From an uncultured Phocaeicola sp. (GTDB taxonomy: Bacteria > Bacteroidota > Bacteroidia > Bacteroidales > Bacteroidaceae), in the NCBI GenBank assembly GCA_944320855.1, contig CALUJF010000004.1, positions 41,858-105,857 on the forward strand: a DNA stretch of 64,000 nucleotides. The letters are read 5' to 3'. Position numbers and translations under genes: made by a program. The stretch's first letter is position 1. The number at the start of each line of letters is the position of its first letter. Shown in pieces: positions 55,632 to 64,000 of the stretch. The notes beneath the pieces are model-generated. The model was not told the DNA's origin. It saw only the letters and a program-made list of their open reading frames with translations, and ran no database searches.

Positions 55632-55675
55632 TACTTCATTTTTAATTCTTAATTCTTAACTCTTAATTGACATAA

Positions 55676-57121
55676 ATGAACAATAATAAAATGACCAACT
55701 ACCGCTGGTATGTATGTGCGATGCTTTTCTTCGCCACCACGGTAAACTATCTTGACCGTCAGGTTCTCTCGCTGACTTGGAAAGACTTCATCTCTCCTGA
55801 GTTCGGCTGGACCGACGTTCACTACGGAACCATCACCGGATGTTTCTCCTTCGTATATTCCATCGCCATGTTCTTTGCAGGAAGGACAGTCGATTATCTT
55901 GGAATCAAGAAAGGCTACTCATGGGCCATCGCCCTCTGGTCGCTCGGAGCCTGCCTTCATGCCTTCTGCGGTATCGCTACGGCCGGAATAGTTCTCGACA
56001 GCTGGTCGATGACCTTTGCCGGAGCACGCGAGCATATAGAACTGGCCCGCAGTGCCGGTACAGCCATGATGGGTATATCTACAGTGAGCATGTGGCTTTT
56101 CCTTATCGCAAGATGTATCCTTGCGGCCGGTGAGGCAGGAAACTTCCCTTGTGCCAACAAGACTATCTCAGCCTATTTCCCTCAGAAGGACCGTGCCTTT
56201 GCGACGAGTCTTTTCAATTCCGGCTCACAGATAGGAGCCATGCTCGCTCCGTTCACAATCCCTGTGATAGCACGTTTCTGGGGATGGGAGATGTCATTCC
56301 TTATCATCGGTCTTCTCGGTTTCGTATGGCTGGGAATATGGCTCAAGACATACGAGGCACCGGAAAACAACAAGCGTATGAACAAGCTTGAGCTTGACTA
56401 TATACGTCAGGATGAAAACAAGGCGGAGAATGAAACCAAACCTGCAGAAGAGCCTAAGGAAAAGGTTAATATCTTCAGGTATTTCACCTACCGCCACACA
56501 TGGGCAATCTTCGCCTCACGATTCCTTCCTGAAGGAGTATGGTGGTTCTTCCTCTTCTGGGCCCCTGCATACGTGAAGGATATCTACGGCTACAGCTCTG
56601 ACTCCTTCATGGGCATGATGCTTATCTTCACTCTGTATCTCATCACCATGCTCTCAATCATCGGAGGATACCTTCCTACGTTCCTTGTGAACAAGAAAGG
56701 ACTTACCCCGTTCGGCGGACGTATATCATCAATGTTCGTCTATTCGCTCTTCCCCCTGTTGGGTATAGTTGCACCATTCCTCGGAGTACACTCATGCTGG
56801 TATCCTATAATCATCATCGGTATCATCGGCGCCGCACACCAGAGCTGGAGCGCGAACGCATATTCCCTGGTAAGCGACCTCTTCCCTAAATCGGTAGTGG
56901 CCACACTTACGGGTCTTGCCGGCATGGTAGGCGGATTGGGAAGCTTCCTTTTCAACCAGGGCTCAGGTATCCTGTTCACATACTCACGCGAGAGCAATAT
57001 GTCCTTCCTCGGCTTTGAGGGAATCCAGGCCGGATACATGATAGTGTTTCTCGTAGCCTCGGTAGCTTACATATTGAGCTGGTTGGCCGTGAAGAGTCTG
57101 ACATCAGACGTAAAGAAATAA
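55676..57121 (+). CDS. exuT: Hexuronate transporter, MFS (ACS family)
   Basis: 481 residues with about 12 hydrophobic helices. NYLDRQVLSL near the N-terminus is the anion:cation symporter signature; AGEAGNFPCANKTISAYFP and LFNSGSQIGAMLAPF (helix 4-5 region) match hexuronate carriers such as ExuT. A hydrophilic loop with KAENETKPAEEPKEK (about 245-265) separates the two six-helix bundles. It takes galacturonate or glucuronate across the inner membrane by proton symport. It lies between the altronate dehydratase and uronate isomerase genes, consistent with a complete galacturonate import and catabolism unit. Confidence 0.9.
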   Translation: MNNNKMTNYRWYVCAMLFFATTVNYLDRQVLSLTWKDFISPEFGWTDVHYGTITGCFSFVYSIAMFFAGRTVDYLGIKKGYSWAIALWSLGACLHAFCGIATAGIVLDSWSMTFAGAREHIELARSAGTAMMGISTVSMWLFLIARCILAAGEAGNFPCANKTISAYFPQKDRAFATSLFNSGSQIGAMLAPFTIPVIARFWGWEMSFLIIGLLGFVWLGIWLKTYEAPENNKRMNKLELDYIRQDENKAENETKPAEEPKEKVNIFRYFTYRHTWAIFASRFLPEGVWWFFLFWAPAYVKDIYGYSSDSFMGMMLIFTLYLITMLSIIGGYLPTFLVNKKGLTPFGGRISSMFVYSLFPLLGIVAPFLGVHSCWYPIIIIGIIGAAHQSWSANAYSLVSDLFPKSVVATLTGLAGMVGGLGSFLFNQGSGILFTYSRESNMSFLGFEGIQAGYMIVFLVASVAYILSWLAVKSLTSDVKK

Positions 57122-57149
57122 TTAATCACATAATAAAAACAGAATAGTT

Positions 57150-58556
57150 ATGAGAAATTTCATGGATGACGACTTCCTGCTGTATTCGGACACAGCGAAG
57201 TATCTGTATCACAATTTTGCAAAACACAATCCGATTATTGACTATCATTGCCATCTTGAACCTAAGAAGATAGCAGACGACTATAAATTCTCCTCAATCA
57301 CGGAAATCTGGCTTGGCGGCGACCACTACAAATGGAGAGCCATGAGAACCAACGGAGTGGATGAGGAATATATCACAGGCAAATCAACTTCCGACTGGGA
57401 GAAGTTCGAGAAATGGGCCGAGACAATCCCTTACACGATGAGAAACCCGCTTTACCACTGGAGCCATCTTGAGCTGAAGACAGCCTTCGGTATCGACAAG
57501 CTTCTTTCTCCTAAGACGGCACGTGAGATATTCGACGAATGTAACGCCAAGCTTGCGACACCTGACTATACAGCCCGCAAGTTCATGGAACGCTACAATG
57601 TAGAGACAGTATGTACTACAGACGACCCTGTAGACACATTGGAATACCACAAGACAATAGCGGAAAGCGGATTCAAGGTGAAGGTCCTTCCTACATGGCG
57701 TCCTGACAAGGCAATGGCTGTGGAGAATCCGGCAAACTTCCGCAGCTATATTGAGAAACTGTCTTCAGTATCATCAGTATCAATCAGTACATACAATGAC
57801 ATGATTGACGCACTGAAGAAGCGTCACGACTTCTTCGCAAGCATGGGCTGCCGTCTGTCCGACCACGGAATAGAGGAATTCTATGCCGAGGACTATACAG
57901 AAGCCGAAATCAACGCAATCTTCAACAAGGTATATTCAGGCAAGGAACTTACAAACGAGGAGATACTCAAGTTCAAGTCGGCAATGCTCGTAGTCTTTGC
58001 AGAGATGGACAATGAGAAAGGCTGGACCCAGCAGTTCCACTACGGAGCCATCCGCAACAACAACACATGTATGTTCGAGAAGCTCGGTCCTGATACAGGT
58101 TTTGACTCAATAGGCGTGTTCAATACCTCAAAGGCAATGTCTAAGTTCCTCGACCGTCTGAATTCGGTCGACAAGCTTACAAAGACAATCCTCTACAACC
58201 TCAATCCTGCCGACAACGAAGTAATCGGTACAATGATAGGTAACTTCCAGCAGGGTCCTGTAGCCGGCAAAATACAGTTCGGTTCAGGCTGGTGGTTCCT
58301 CGACCAGAAGGACGGAATGCAGAAACAGATGAACTGTCTTTCAGTTCTCGGATTGCTGAGCCGTTTCGTAGGTATGCTTACAGACTCACGCAGCTTCCTT
58401 TCTTATCCGCGTCATGAATATTTCCGTCGTATCCTCTGCAATCTGATAGGCGAGGATGTTGAAAAAGGTGAATTGCCTGCATCTGAAATCGAGTTCCTCG
58501 GACAGATGGTAAATGATATCTCTTATAACAATGCGAAGAGATATTTGAATCTGTAA
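57150..58556 (+). CDS. uxaC: Uronate isomerase
   Basis: 468 residues. The amidohydrolase-type barrel begins with IIDYHCHLEPKKIADD (metal-binding His33 and His35); CTTDDPVDTLEYH and WTQQFHYGAIRNNN are UxaC motifs. It converts D-galacturonate to D-tagaturonate, and D-glucuronate to D-fructuronate. It serves galacturonate from PUL 2 and could also handle saturated glucuronate. Last gene of the cluster, 28 bases after exuT, with an 11-bp tandem repeat and a terminator downstream. Confidence 0.95.
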   Translation: MRNFMDDDFLLYSDTAKYLYHNFAKHNPIIDYHCHLEPKKIADDYKFSSITEIWLGGDHYKWRAMRTNGVDEEYITGKSTSDWEKFEKWAETIPYTMRNPLYHWSHLELKTAFGIDKLLSPKTAREIFDECNAKLATPDYTARKFMERYNVETVCTTDDPVDTLEYHKTIAESGFKVKVLPTWRPDKAMAVENPANFRSYIEKLSSVSSVSISTYNDMIDALKKRHDFFASMGCRLSDHGIEEFYAEDYTEAEINAIFNKVYSGKELTNEEILKFKSAMLVVFAEMDNEKGWTQQFHYGAIRNNNTCMFEKLGPDTGFDSIGVFNTSKAMSKFLDRLNSVDKLTKTILYNLNPADNEVIGTMIGNFQQGPVAGKIQFGSGWWFLDQKDGMQKQMNCLSVLGLLSRFVGMLTDSRSFLSYPRHEYFRRILCNLIGEDVEKGELPASEIEFLGQMVNDISYNNAKRYLNL

Positions 58557-58603
58557 ACGCTTAGTGAACAGTCAGTGAATGGTGAATGGAATATGTTTAT
58601 ATG

Positions 58604-58647
58604 GCATTTAAATAGTGATTAAATAGCATTTAAACGGTATTTAAATT
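58604..58647 (+). repeat. 11-bp tandem array, GCATTTAAATA units
   Basis: Four contiguous 11-bp units: GCATTTAAATA, GTGATTAAATA, GCATTTAAACG, GTATTTAAATT. It lies in the convergent gap between uxaC and the regulator gene. There is no protein-coding potential. Confidence 0.75.
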
Positions 58648-58684
58648 CGGTGCGGAACATAGATAAATTACATTGACAAAGAAG

Positions 58685-58723
58685 AACAGCCGATAAGCGG
58701 ACGATTGCCGTTTATTGGCTGTT
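58685..58723. terminator. Bidirectional terminator between uxaC and the HTCS gene
   Basis: AACAGCCGATAAGCGG and CCGTTTATTGGCTGTT pair with two G-U or mismatch positions around ACGATTG. It serves the two converging transcripts. Confidence 0.75.
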
Positions 58724-58746
58724 TCTCTATATAATGATGTATCGTT

Positions 58747-61700
58747 TCAGGCTTTCTTCTCCCTGTACTCCGATGGTGTCATGCCCATTTTCTGTTTGAA
58801 GCATTTGCTGAAGTAACGCGGGTCGTTTATTCCAACCATATATGCTATCTGCGTTATGGAGAACTCTCCTGATTCTATTAACTGAACGGCTTTGTTTATA
58901 CGTACCTCTTTTATAAATTCTACAGGGGCTAACCCGGTCAGCGATTTCAGTTTCTTGAAGAATACCGAACGGCTAACTGCCATGTCTTTTACCAGGTCGT
59001 CAACAACCAAATCGCTATTGTCCAAGCTGTTTTCCATCAGTCCCATCAGTTTGTCCATGAATTTTTTGTCGTTAGGCGACATTTCAGGGACATTCGTTTC
59101 GTTCTTCTCTACTTTGTCGTTTGCGGCTTTCCATCCTGAGTTAAGCAGTCTTTCCCTGTATGCCTCCTGTATCTTCAATCTGCCTTGAAGAATGTTCTTG
59201 ACTCTGGCTTTCAGATATGTGGCACTGAAAGGTTTTGTTATGTAATCGTCTGCTCCGTATTCCAATCCTTCCAGTTTGCTTTCAATGGCGGTTTTCGCAG
59301 TCAGCAGTATTAATGGTATATGGCTGGTGGTAATTTCGTTTCTTAATTCCTGCATCATCTGGAATCCGTCCTTCACAGGCATCATCACATCGCTTATTAT
59401 TATGTCCGGTAAATGTTTGAATGCCTTTTCTTTACCTTCCTCTCCGTTTGCCGCTTCTATGACATAGTATTCCGGTGAGAATATTCCTCTTAGGAATTGT
59501 CTGAGTTCGGAGTTGTCTTCAACTATAAGCATTACTTCTTTATCTGAATCCTGAATCTCATTTTCATCCAGACTTGGGGTTTCATCATTTTGTGGCTCCT
59601 GCAAGTTTTTCTGTCCTTCAGTCTGACAGTCAATGTCGCTTTGCAGAAATTCTACCTTCTCGTCATAATGCTCTTTGCCTTTCTTGAAATCAATTTTGAA
59701 ACAGCTTCCTTCATCCGGCTTGCTCGTTACATTGATTTCTGCTTTGTGCATGTCTGTAAAGTCTTTTACCAATGAAAGACCAATACCTGTGCTTAATTGT
59801 GATGTCGCTTTTGACTCGATATGATTTTCAAAGCGGACGAACAGTTTTTTCTTTTTGTTCTCAGTAATACCCATTCCCTGGTCTATTACGGAAACAGATA
59901 CTGTGTCTTCGTTTTCTTTTATTGCTATTTTTATGGCTTTCCCGTCAGGGGTATATTTGAATGCGTTCGATAGCAGGTTGTATATAATCTTTTCATATTT
60001 GTCTGCGTCCACCCATAAATAAATGGCGCTTTTTTCTGTTTCCATTGTGTAGTTTATATTCCTTTCTTTGGCTACAGCCTCAAAGTAATCCATTATTTTA
60101 CGTGTAAACGATACAATTTCAAGTAGTTGTACCTGCATTTTCATCTTCTTGTTCTGTATTTTCCTGAAATCAAGAATTTGGTTTACAAGTCTCAGCATAC
60201 GGTTTGCGTTACGTTCTACAACAGATAGTTGTTCGCGTATTCCGCCAGGAAGTTCATTATCCTCCAGTATGTTTTCCAACGGAGCTGTTATGAGTGTAAG
60301 CGGTGTCCTGAGTTCATGTGAAATGTCGGTAAAGAATCGTAGCTTTAAATCTGTAAGCTGATGTTCCATAACGACTTTGTGTTTCAGCCTATAAATGGTT
60401 GACAGAATATATACGGCAGTAAACACAACTAATAATAGAATGAACACGTACAGAGCATAAGCAAGTGGCGTTTCCCAGAACGAAGGAAGAATGTTTATTC
60501 CAAGGTCGCGGGTGTTGTCTGTCCATACTCCATCAGAATTTGTTGAGCGTACCTTGAATATATATTCTCCTTTTGGCAGATTGGTATATGTAGCCATACG
60601 TTGTTTCCCTACATAGTTCCAGTGCTTATCGAAGCCATCCAGTATGTATGCGTACTGTATGTCTGACGGGGTAGTATAGTCCAGTGCCGCATATTGGATG
60701 GTAAATATATTTTCTTCATGCGAGAGTGTGAGATGTCCTATGTCGTCTATGGTACTTTCCTTCAGAGGACCTGTGCCGGGTACAACTGTATTGTTTGCCA
60801 ACAATAGTTGCGTAAAAATTACCGGAGGTTCGTATATACTTTTCTTTATTGAGTCAGGGTTGAAATAGAATATACCGTGATTCGTTCCGAATACGATATC
60901 ACCGTTCGACAGGTAATCGGATGATGCTTCGCTGAAACGTATCTTTAAGTTACTGTGTCTGTCCTGGAAGTTCTCGAAACTTTCATCAGCCGGGTTGAAC
61001 TTCGTCAATCCGTTCTCTGTGCTTATCCACAATATACCTTTTTTGTCTTCCTGTATTGATAAAAGAATGTCAGATGGCAATCCGTCTTGTACGGTGTATG
61101 TCTTGAATTGTATTTTACCATTCTTGTCCATACTTGTCATTCTGTTCAATCCTCCTCCGAATGTGGCTATATACAGTTCTTCTTTTTGTGTGTAAGAAAT
61201 CCAATGCACATCATTATTACTAAGAGATGTCGGGTCTTTCGGTGAGCGCATGTAGTGGTTGAAAGTTACTTCACGCGGGTTCGTAAAGTCCAGTCCGGCC
61301 ATTACAAGGCCTCCTGTAGTGCCTATCCACAATCTGCCATGTTTATCAGCCGTGATACATCTTACTTTGTTACACTGCTTTATCGGGTATCCTTTCAGCA
61401 TGTTCCTATGGCTTATGAATATATCTTTTCCGTTTTCATCTTTAGATATATAGTTTATGCCGTTAGAGAATGTGGCAACCCATATTCTGCCTGAATGGTC
61501 TTCGTATATGCAGTAAACATCGTTGCTTGAAAGGCTGTATATGTCGTTTGGATTATGTTCGTAGCGTGTCAGTCTGAATTGCATTCTAGCCCCTTCCGGT
61601 TCGGCTTTAATTAGTCCGGCTCCTTTTGTGGCAATCCACATGGTACCTTTGCTGTCGCATGTCATATAGTAAACATTACCAGCCAGTGGAGTTCCGGATT

Positions 61701-63183
61701 TTGAAATCTTTCCACTCTCCGTCATGTAACCTATTTCATTATAGCTACTGTCATATATGCGCAGCATACCGTCTTTTAATCCTACCCATAGATTCTTGCC
61801 ATATTCGTGTAAAGCTCTGACTTCATTCCCAAGTGTTTCACGGTCGGACTGTACAGGACGTTTGACTCTGAAACGTTCAGTTCTGAATGTTATTTTCTCC
61901 AAACCTTTTGAGTGGGTACACATCCATAAATTACCTTGTCTGTCGGAATATGCGCAGTGAATCTTATTTGAGAAATGCCAATGCTTACCTTTCATACTGT
62001 TATAGAAAGGCATTATGCAGTTTTTCGCTCTGTCGAAATAAGAAAAACCGCCGCCATAAGGGTGTACCCAAAGAGTCCCGTATATGTCTTCGTGTATGTG
62101 GAATGCGGGACGTGACCTGTCTGTATTCGTATATTCAGTATATACCTTTTCTATTTTTATTATTCCTGTGTATGGATTGAAGTGTGCCACTTGGCCTGAT
62201 GCGTCTTGCGCAAACCATATTTCATCGGCTGAATCTCTGTAGAGATTGTCTATAGGAGCATCAGGTATAGTAGAAGGCTTGAAGTGTTTAAGTGAAGAAT
62301 TTTTCATGTCGTACACAAAGAAACCGTCTTTCTCGGTAGCTATTACAGCTTCTTCATTTTTCTTTATATATTTGATGCCTTTTACTCCTGATTGCACAGG
62401 CAGTTTCAATGGTGTGAATATGCCATCGTTTTTATTCATTATCCAGACATATCCGCTGTTAGCTCCAAAAAAAAGTTTCTGTCCACAGTCTTCCATGGTG
62501 TAAAATATGTTTTTCCCACCATTCTCTTCTGTATCAGAACCATTATTACCAAAAAACACTTCCGGATTTTGGGAGTTTTCGCAGAAACATGCCATACCGT
62601 TGTCTGCAAGTACCCATTCTTTGTTTTCAGACATGAATACGTCAAAAACGGTCGATATTGGGAATATTTCATGTCCTGATGAATAGTATTCTGTAGTGAA
62701 TTCTTTACTTTTAGGATTGGTTGTTACCCTTATGGCACCTCTGTTCTCCGAGAGTAGCCATACATTACCGTTAGGCAGAGCTTTTATGCTCGTAATCGGT
62801 ATATGTGCTTCGTTCACATCATTGTCGGGTACACTTACGAACTTTTCAGTACGTGGGTCGAAACGAAAAACTCTTTCGTCGTATGTAAGCATCCATATAA
62901 AGCCGTATTTGTCAAGTTCCATACAGTCTACACGGTTGCTTGTGAGTGCGATATCGTTATCCTGAAATCCTTTGTATGTATGGAATGTATATCCGTCGAA
63001 TTTGTTTATCCCGTTCCAGGTAGATAACCACAGGTTACCTTTTTTGTCCTGTAGTATATCCATTACTGTATTTTCAGATAGACCGTCTTCAGAAGAGTAA
63101 TGCGTTATTACGCAATCAGGTTGCGCACTGATATTTACTGAATATATGTAGAATAAAATCAGGAATATTATTTTTCTTGTCAT
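58747..63183 (-). CDS. Hybrid two-component system regulator (HTCS), AraC-type output
   Basis: 1478 residues, a complete HTCS. In order: signal peptide (1-20), two seven-bladed beta-propellers of Reg_prop repeats (about 30-810; recurrent LWxxT.GxGL and G.LWIgT motifs), Y_Y_Y domain (825-895), one TM helix (904-929), HisKA with phospho-His956 (ISHELRTPLTLI), HATPase with Asn1073 and GTGIGLSLVK-like G box (STGIGLSLV, 1131-1139), receiver with Asp1265 (IIISDVMMPVKDG), and AraC HTH (1375-1478). It senses an oligosaccharide in the periplasm and activates PUL transcription. Its nearest targets are the pectin PUL 2 and possibly the uxa cluster. A group II intron lies just upstream and may separate it from its promoter. 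Confidence 0.95.
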   Translation of the reverse strand: MTRKIIFLILFYIYSVNISAQPDCVITHYSSEDGLSENTVMDILQDKKGNLWLSTWNGINKFDGYTFHTYKGFQDNDIALTSNRVDCMELDKYGFIWMLTYDERVFRFDPRTEKFVSVPDNDVNEAHIPITSIKALPNGNVWLLSENRGAIRVTTNPKSKEFTTEYYSSGHEIFPISTVFDVFMSENKEWVLADNGMACFCENSQNPEVFFGNNGSDTEENGGKNIFYTMEDCGQKLFFGANSGYVWIMNKNDGIFTPLKLPVQSGVKGIKYIKKNEEAVIATEKDGFFVYDMKNSSLKHFKPSTIPDAPIDNLYRDSADEIWFAQDASGQVAHFNPYTGIIKIEKVYTEYTNTDRSRPAFHIHEDIYGTLWVHPYGGGFSYFDRAKNCIMPFYNSMKGKHWHFSNKIHCAYSDRQGNLWMCTHSKGLEKITFRTERFRVKRPVQSDRETLGNEVRALHEYGKNLWVGLKDGMLRIYDSSYNEIGYMTESGKISKSGTPLAGNVYYMTCDSKGTMWIATKGAGLIKAEPEGARMQFRLTRYEHNPNDIYSLSSNDVYCIYEDHSGRIWVATFSNGINYISKDENGKDIFISHRNMLKGYPIKQCNKVRCITADKHGRLWIGTTGGLVMAGLDFTNPREVTFNHYMRSPKDPTSLSNNDVHWISYTQKEELYIATFGGGLNRMTSMDKNGKIQFKTYTVQDGLPSDILLSIQEDKKGILWISTENGLTKFNPADESFENFQDRHSNLKIRFSEASSDYLSNGDIVFGTNHGIFYFNPDSIKKSIYEPPVIFTQLLLANNTVVPGTGPLKESTIDDIGHLTLSHEENIFTIQYAALDYTTPSDIQYAYILDGFDKHWNYVGKQRMATYTNLPKGEYIFKVRSTNSDGVWTDNTRDLGINILPSFWETPLAYALYVFILLLVVFTAVYILSTIYRLKHKVVMEHQLTDLKLRFFTDISHELRTPLTLITAPLENILEDNELPGGIREQLSVVERNANRMLRLVNQILDFRKIQNKKMKMQVQLLEIVSFTRKIMDYFEAVAKERNINYTMETEKSAIYLWVDADKYEKIIYNLLSNAFKYTPDGKAIKIAIKENEDTVSVSVIDQGMGITENKKKKLFVRFENHIESKATSQLSTGIGLSLVKDFTDMHKAEINVTSKPDEGSCFKIDFKKGKEHYDEKVEFLQSDIDCQTEGQKNLQEPQNDETPSLDENEIQDSDKEVMLIVEDNSELRQFLRGIFSPEYYVIEAANGEEGKEKAFKHLPDIIISDVMMPVKDGFQMMQELRNEITTSHIPLILLTAKTAIESKLEGLEYGADDYITKPFSATYLKARVKNILQGRLKIQEAYRERLLNSGWKAANDKVEKNETNVPEMSPNDKKFMDKLMGLMENSLDNSDLVVDDLVKDMAVSRSVFFKKLKSLTGLAPVEFIKEVRINKAVQLIESGEFSITQIAYMVGINDPRYFSKCFKQKMGMTPSEYREKKA

Positions 63184-63249
63184 GTTATGGCGGTTAATAT
63201 GGTTTTATGTTATGTAGGTCGGCGGCATTGCTGCCGCTTTCCCCATTAA

Positions 63250-63283
63250 GAACTGTACGTGCGACTTTCACCGCATACAGCTC
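63250..63283 (-). ncRNA. Group II intron domain V
   Basis: A 34-base hairpin on the minus strand beginning GAGCTGTATGCGG and ending CGCACGTACAGTTC. It has the AGC catalytic triad position in the lower stem and the GTGAAAGT internal region, which is typical for bacterial group II introns. Confidence 0.88.
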
Positions 63284-63364
63284 CGATAATTCTAAATTTA
63301 ATTCTCATAAAATTAAATCGGCTCATAATCATCTTGCGATGACTTGTTTCCGATAAAGTTTTCT

Positions 63365-64000
63365 TTACGCACGTTGACGGGCACTTTTGAGTTTCCGCCT
63401 TTCGAAGTATCCGTCCCATGAAGGATCGAACGGATTGGCTTCGCATTTTATCTTTATGTGTCGCTTGATTGGAATCTCAGTCAGTTGTTGTAATGTGAAC
63501 TTCTCCTTTATTCCTCCACATTCATATACAAATCCGAAAATCCAATTTCTGCCACCTTCATGGATAAAATACTTCTTTCTTATCCATTTCCTTGACTTGT
63601 TGGTATGTCTGTTATATGACCATCTTTTAAGCTGGTTTATTAAGATATGGTCGCATCGGCAGAACACCTCCTTTGATACCACATGGCTGTAGTAGTTGCC
63701 CCATCCCCTTATTATAGGATTGAGTTTCTCTATCAACTCCTGCTGGGATAGTGACTTACCTTTGGTCAGCACAACCTCATGCAGCTTGTCAGTGAAGCGT
63801 TTCTGACTTTTCTTTGACGGCTTTATTAACAATGTTCCGTTGTACTTCCGTACATTGAACCCTAAAAAGTCAAATCCTTCACTGATGTGTGTTATCAGTG
63901 TCTTCTCCTCGGATAGTGTAAGCCCTCTTTCCTTTAAAAAGGCTGTCAACATTTCCTTTATTTCAAGTAATGTTTCCCTTTTATCGGCTGTGACAATGAA
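63365..64000 (-). CDS. ltrA: Group II intron reverse transcriptase/maturase, C-terminal part
   Basis: The frame stays open to the window edge (FIVTADKRETLLEIKE precedes the first Met), so the start is outside. The visible 211 codons hold the end of the RT domain (ISEGFDFLGFNVRKYNG) and the maturase X domain (LNPIIRGWGNYYSHVVSKEVF... LKRWSYNRHTNKSRKWIRKKYF). It ends CEANPFDPSWDGYFERRKLKSARQRA with no HNH zinc-finger endonuclease motif. It splices the intron and, with the RNA, drives its mobility. The stop at 63365 is followed by intron domains V and VI. Confidence 0.9.
   Translation of the reverse strand, partial: FIVTADKRETLLEIKEMLTAFLKERGLTLSEEKTLITHISEGFDFLGFNVRKYNGTLLIKPSKKSQKRFTDKLHEVVLTKGKSLSQQELIEKLNPIIRGWGNYYSHVVSKEVFCRCDHILINQLKRWSYNRHTNKSRKWIRKKYFIHEGGRNWIFGFVYECGGIKEKFTLQQLTEIPIKRHIKIKCEANPFDPSWDGYFERRKLKSARQRA

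Larger units (their letters stand above)
63214..64000 (-). mobile_element. Group II intron, 3' portion
   Basis: The minus strand contains the end of an intron-encoded reverse transcriptase/maturase, then domain V (63283-63250) and a domain VI hairpin (GCGGCAGCAATGCCGC), ending in GACCTAC at about 63214. The 5' part continues beyond the window. The element is oriented with the HTCS gene and ends 30 bases before its ATG. Confidence 0.88.

Noticed and set aside
1-64000. tRNA or rRNA genes
   Set aside because: The larger intergenic gaps were read for cloverleaf and GGTTCRA-type T-loop context; the GGTTCA words at 2.8-5.4 kb are tandem repeats without flanking acceptor stems.

Overview
The window looks like the chromosome of a gut Bacteroidales bacterium (Bacteroides/Phocaeicola/Prevotella type). 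It has SusC/SusD pairs, many lipoproteins, Ser-type sulfatases, a hybrid two-component regulator and promoters of the TAnnTTTG (-7) type. Shine-Dalgarno sequences are not evident. Most of it is glycan-degradation machinery, in two polysaccharide utilisation loci (PULs), with a broken efflux operon and small accessory modules between them.

Layout. 0-2.8 kb: two tandem fimbrillin/FISUMP-like surface proteins, the first cut by the window edge. 3-5 kb: a lone Ser-type sulfatase on the minus strand. 5-8.3 kb: an accessory island with a repeat-rich intergenic region, an AAA-ATPase/PD-(D/E)XK protein, and a three-gene overlapping operon in which a DUF3990 ADP-ribosyltransferase-like protein sits between two small helical proteins. 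8.6-28.5 kb: PUL 1, with three PL12-type heparinase III proteins, a surface glycan-binding lipoprotein, SusC, SusD, a GH88 unsaturated uronyl hydrolase, a GlcNAc-6-sulfatase-like enzyme, a PHP/DUF3604 protein and a ROK sugar kinase. The gene content matches the heparin/heparan sulfate PUL known from B. thetaiotaomicron. 28.6-29.8 kb: mnmA, preceded by a compact promoter-RNA-terminator unit. 29.8-35.2 kb: a frameshifted AraC regulator and an RND efflux operon (adaptor, pump, outer-membrane channel) in which the pump and channel are collapsed by deletions and a frameshift.

35.7-52.3 kb: PUL 2, for pectin/homogalacturonan: SusC, SusD, a fibronectin III/DUF5123-type surface protein, pectin methylesterase (CE8), two pectate lyases (PL1), GH28, a DUF4861 protein and GH43. 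52.6-58.6 kb: the uronate catabolic operon uxaB-uxaA-exuT-uxaC, which takes galacturonate from PUL 2 to 2-keto-3-deoxygluconate; it could also process glucuronate through UxaC, though mannonate-branch enzymes are not in the window. 58.7-63.2 kb: a hybrid two-component system regulator on the minus strand, probably the sensor for PUL 2. 63.2-64 kb: the 3' end of a group II intron, inserted about 30 bp upstream of that regulator's start codon.

The most unusual non-coding signal is a set of intergenic tandem arrays with exact helical spacing: 11 bp at 5.2, 52.4 and 58.6 kb, and 22 bp at 5.4 and 35.3 kb. A separate family of 8-bp-period repeats lies at 22.0, 24.1, 25.9 and 55.6 kb. The 52.4 kb array has seven ACANNTGT-like half-palindromes and lies directly upstream of uxaB. 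All functional calls come from reading motifs and context; no database search was run.
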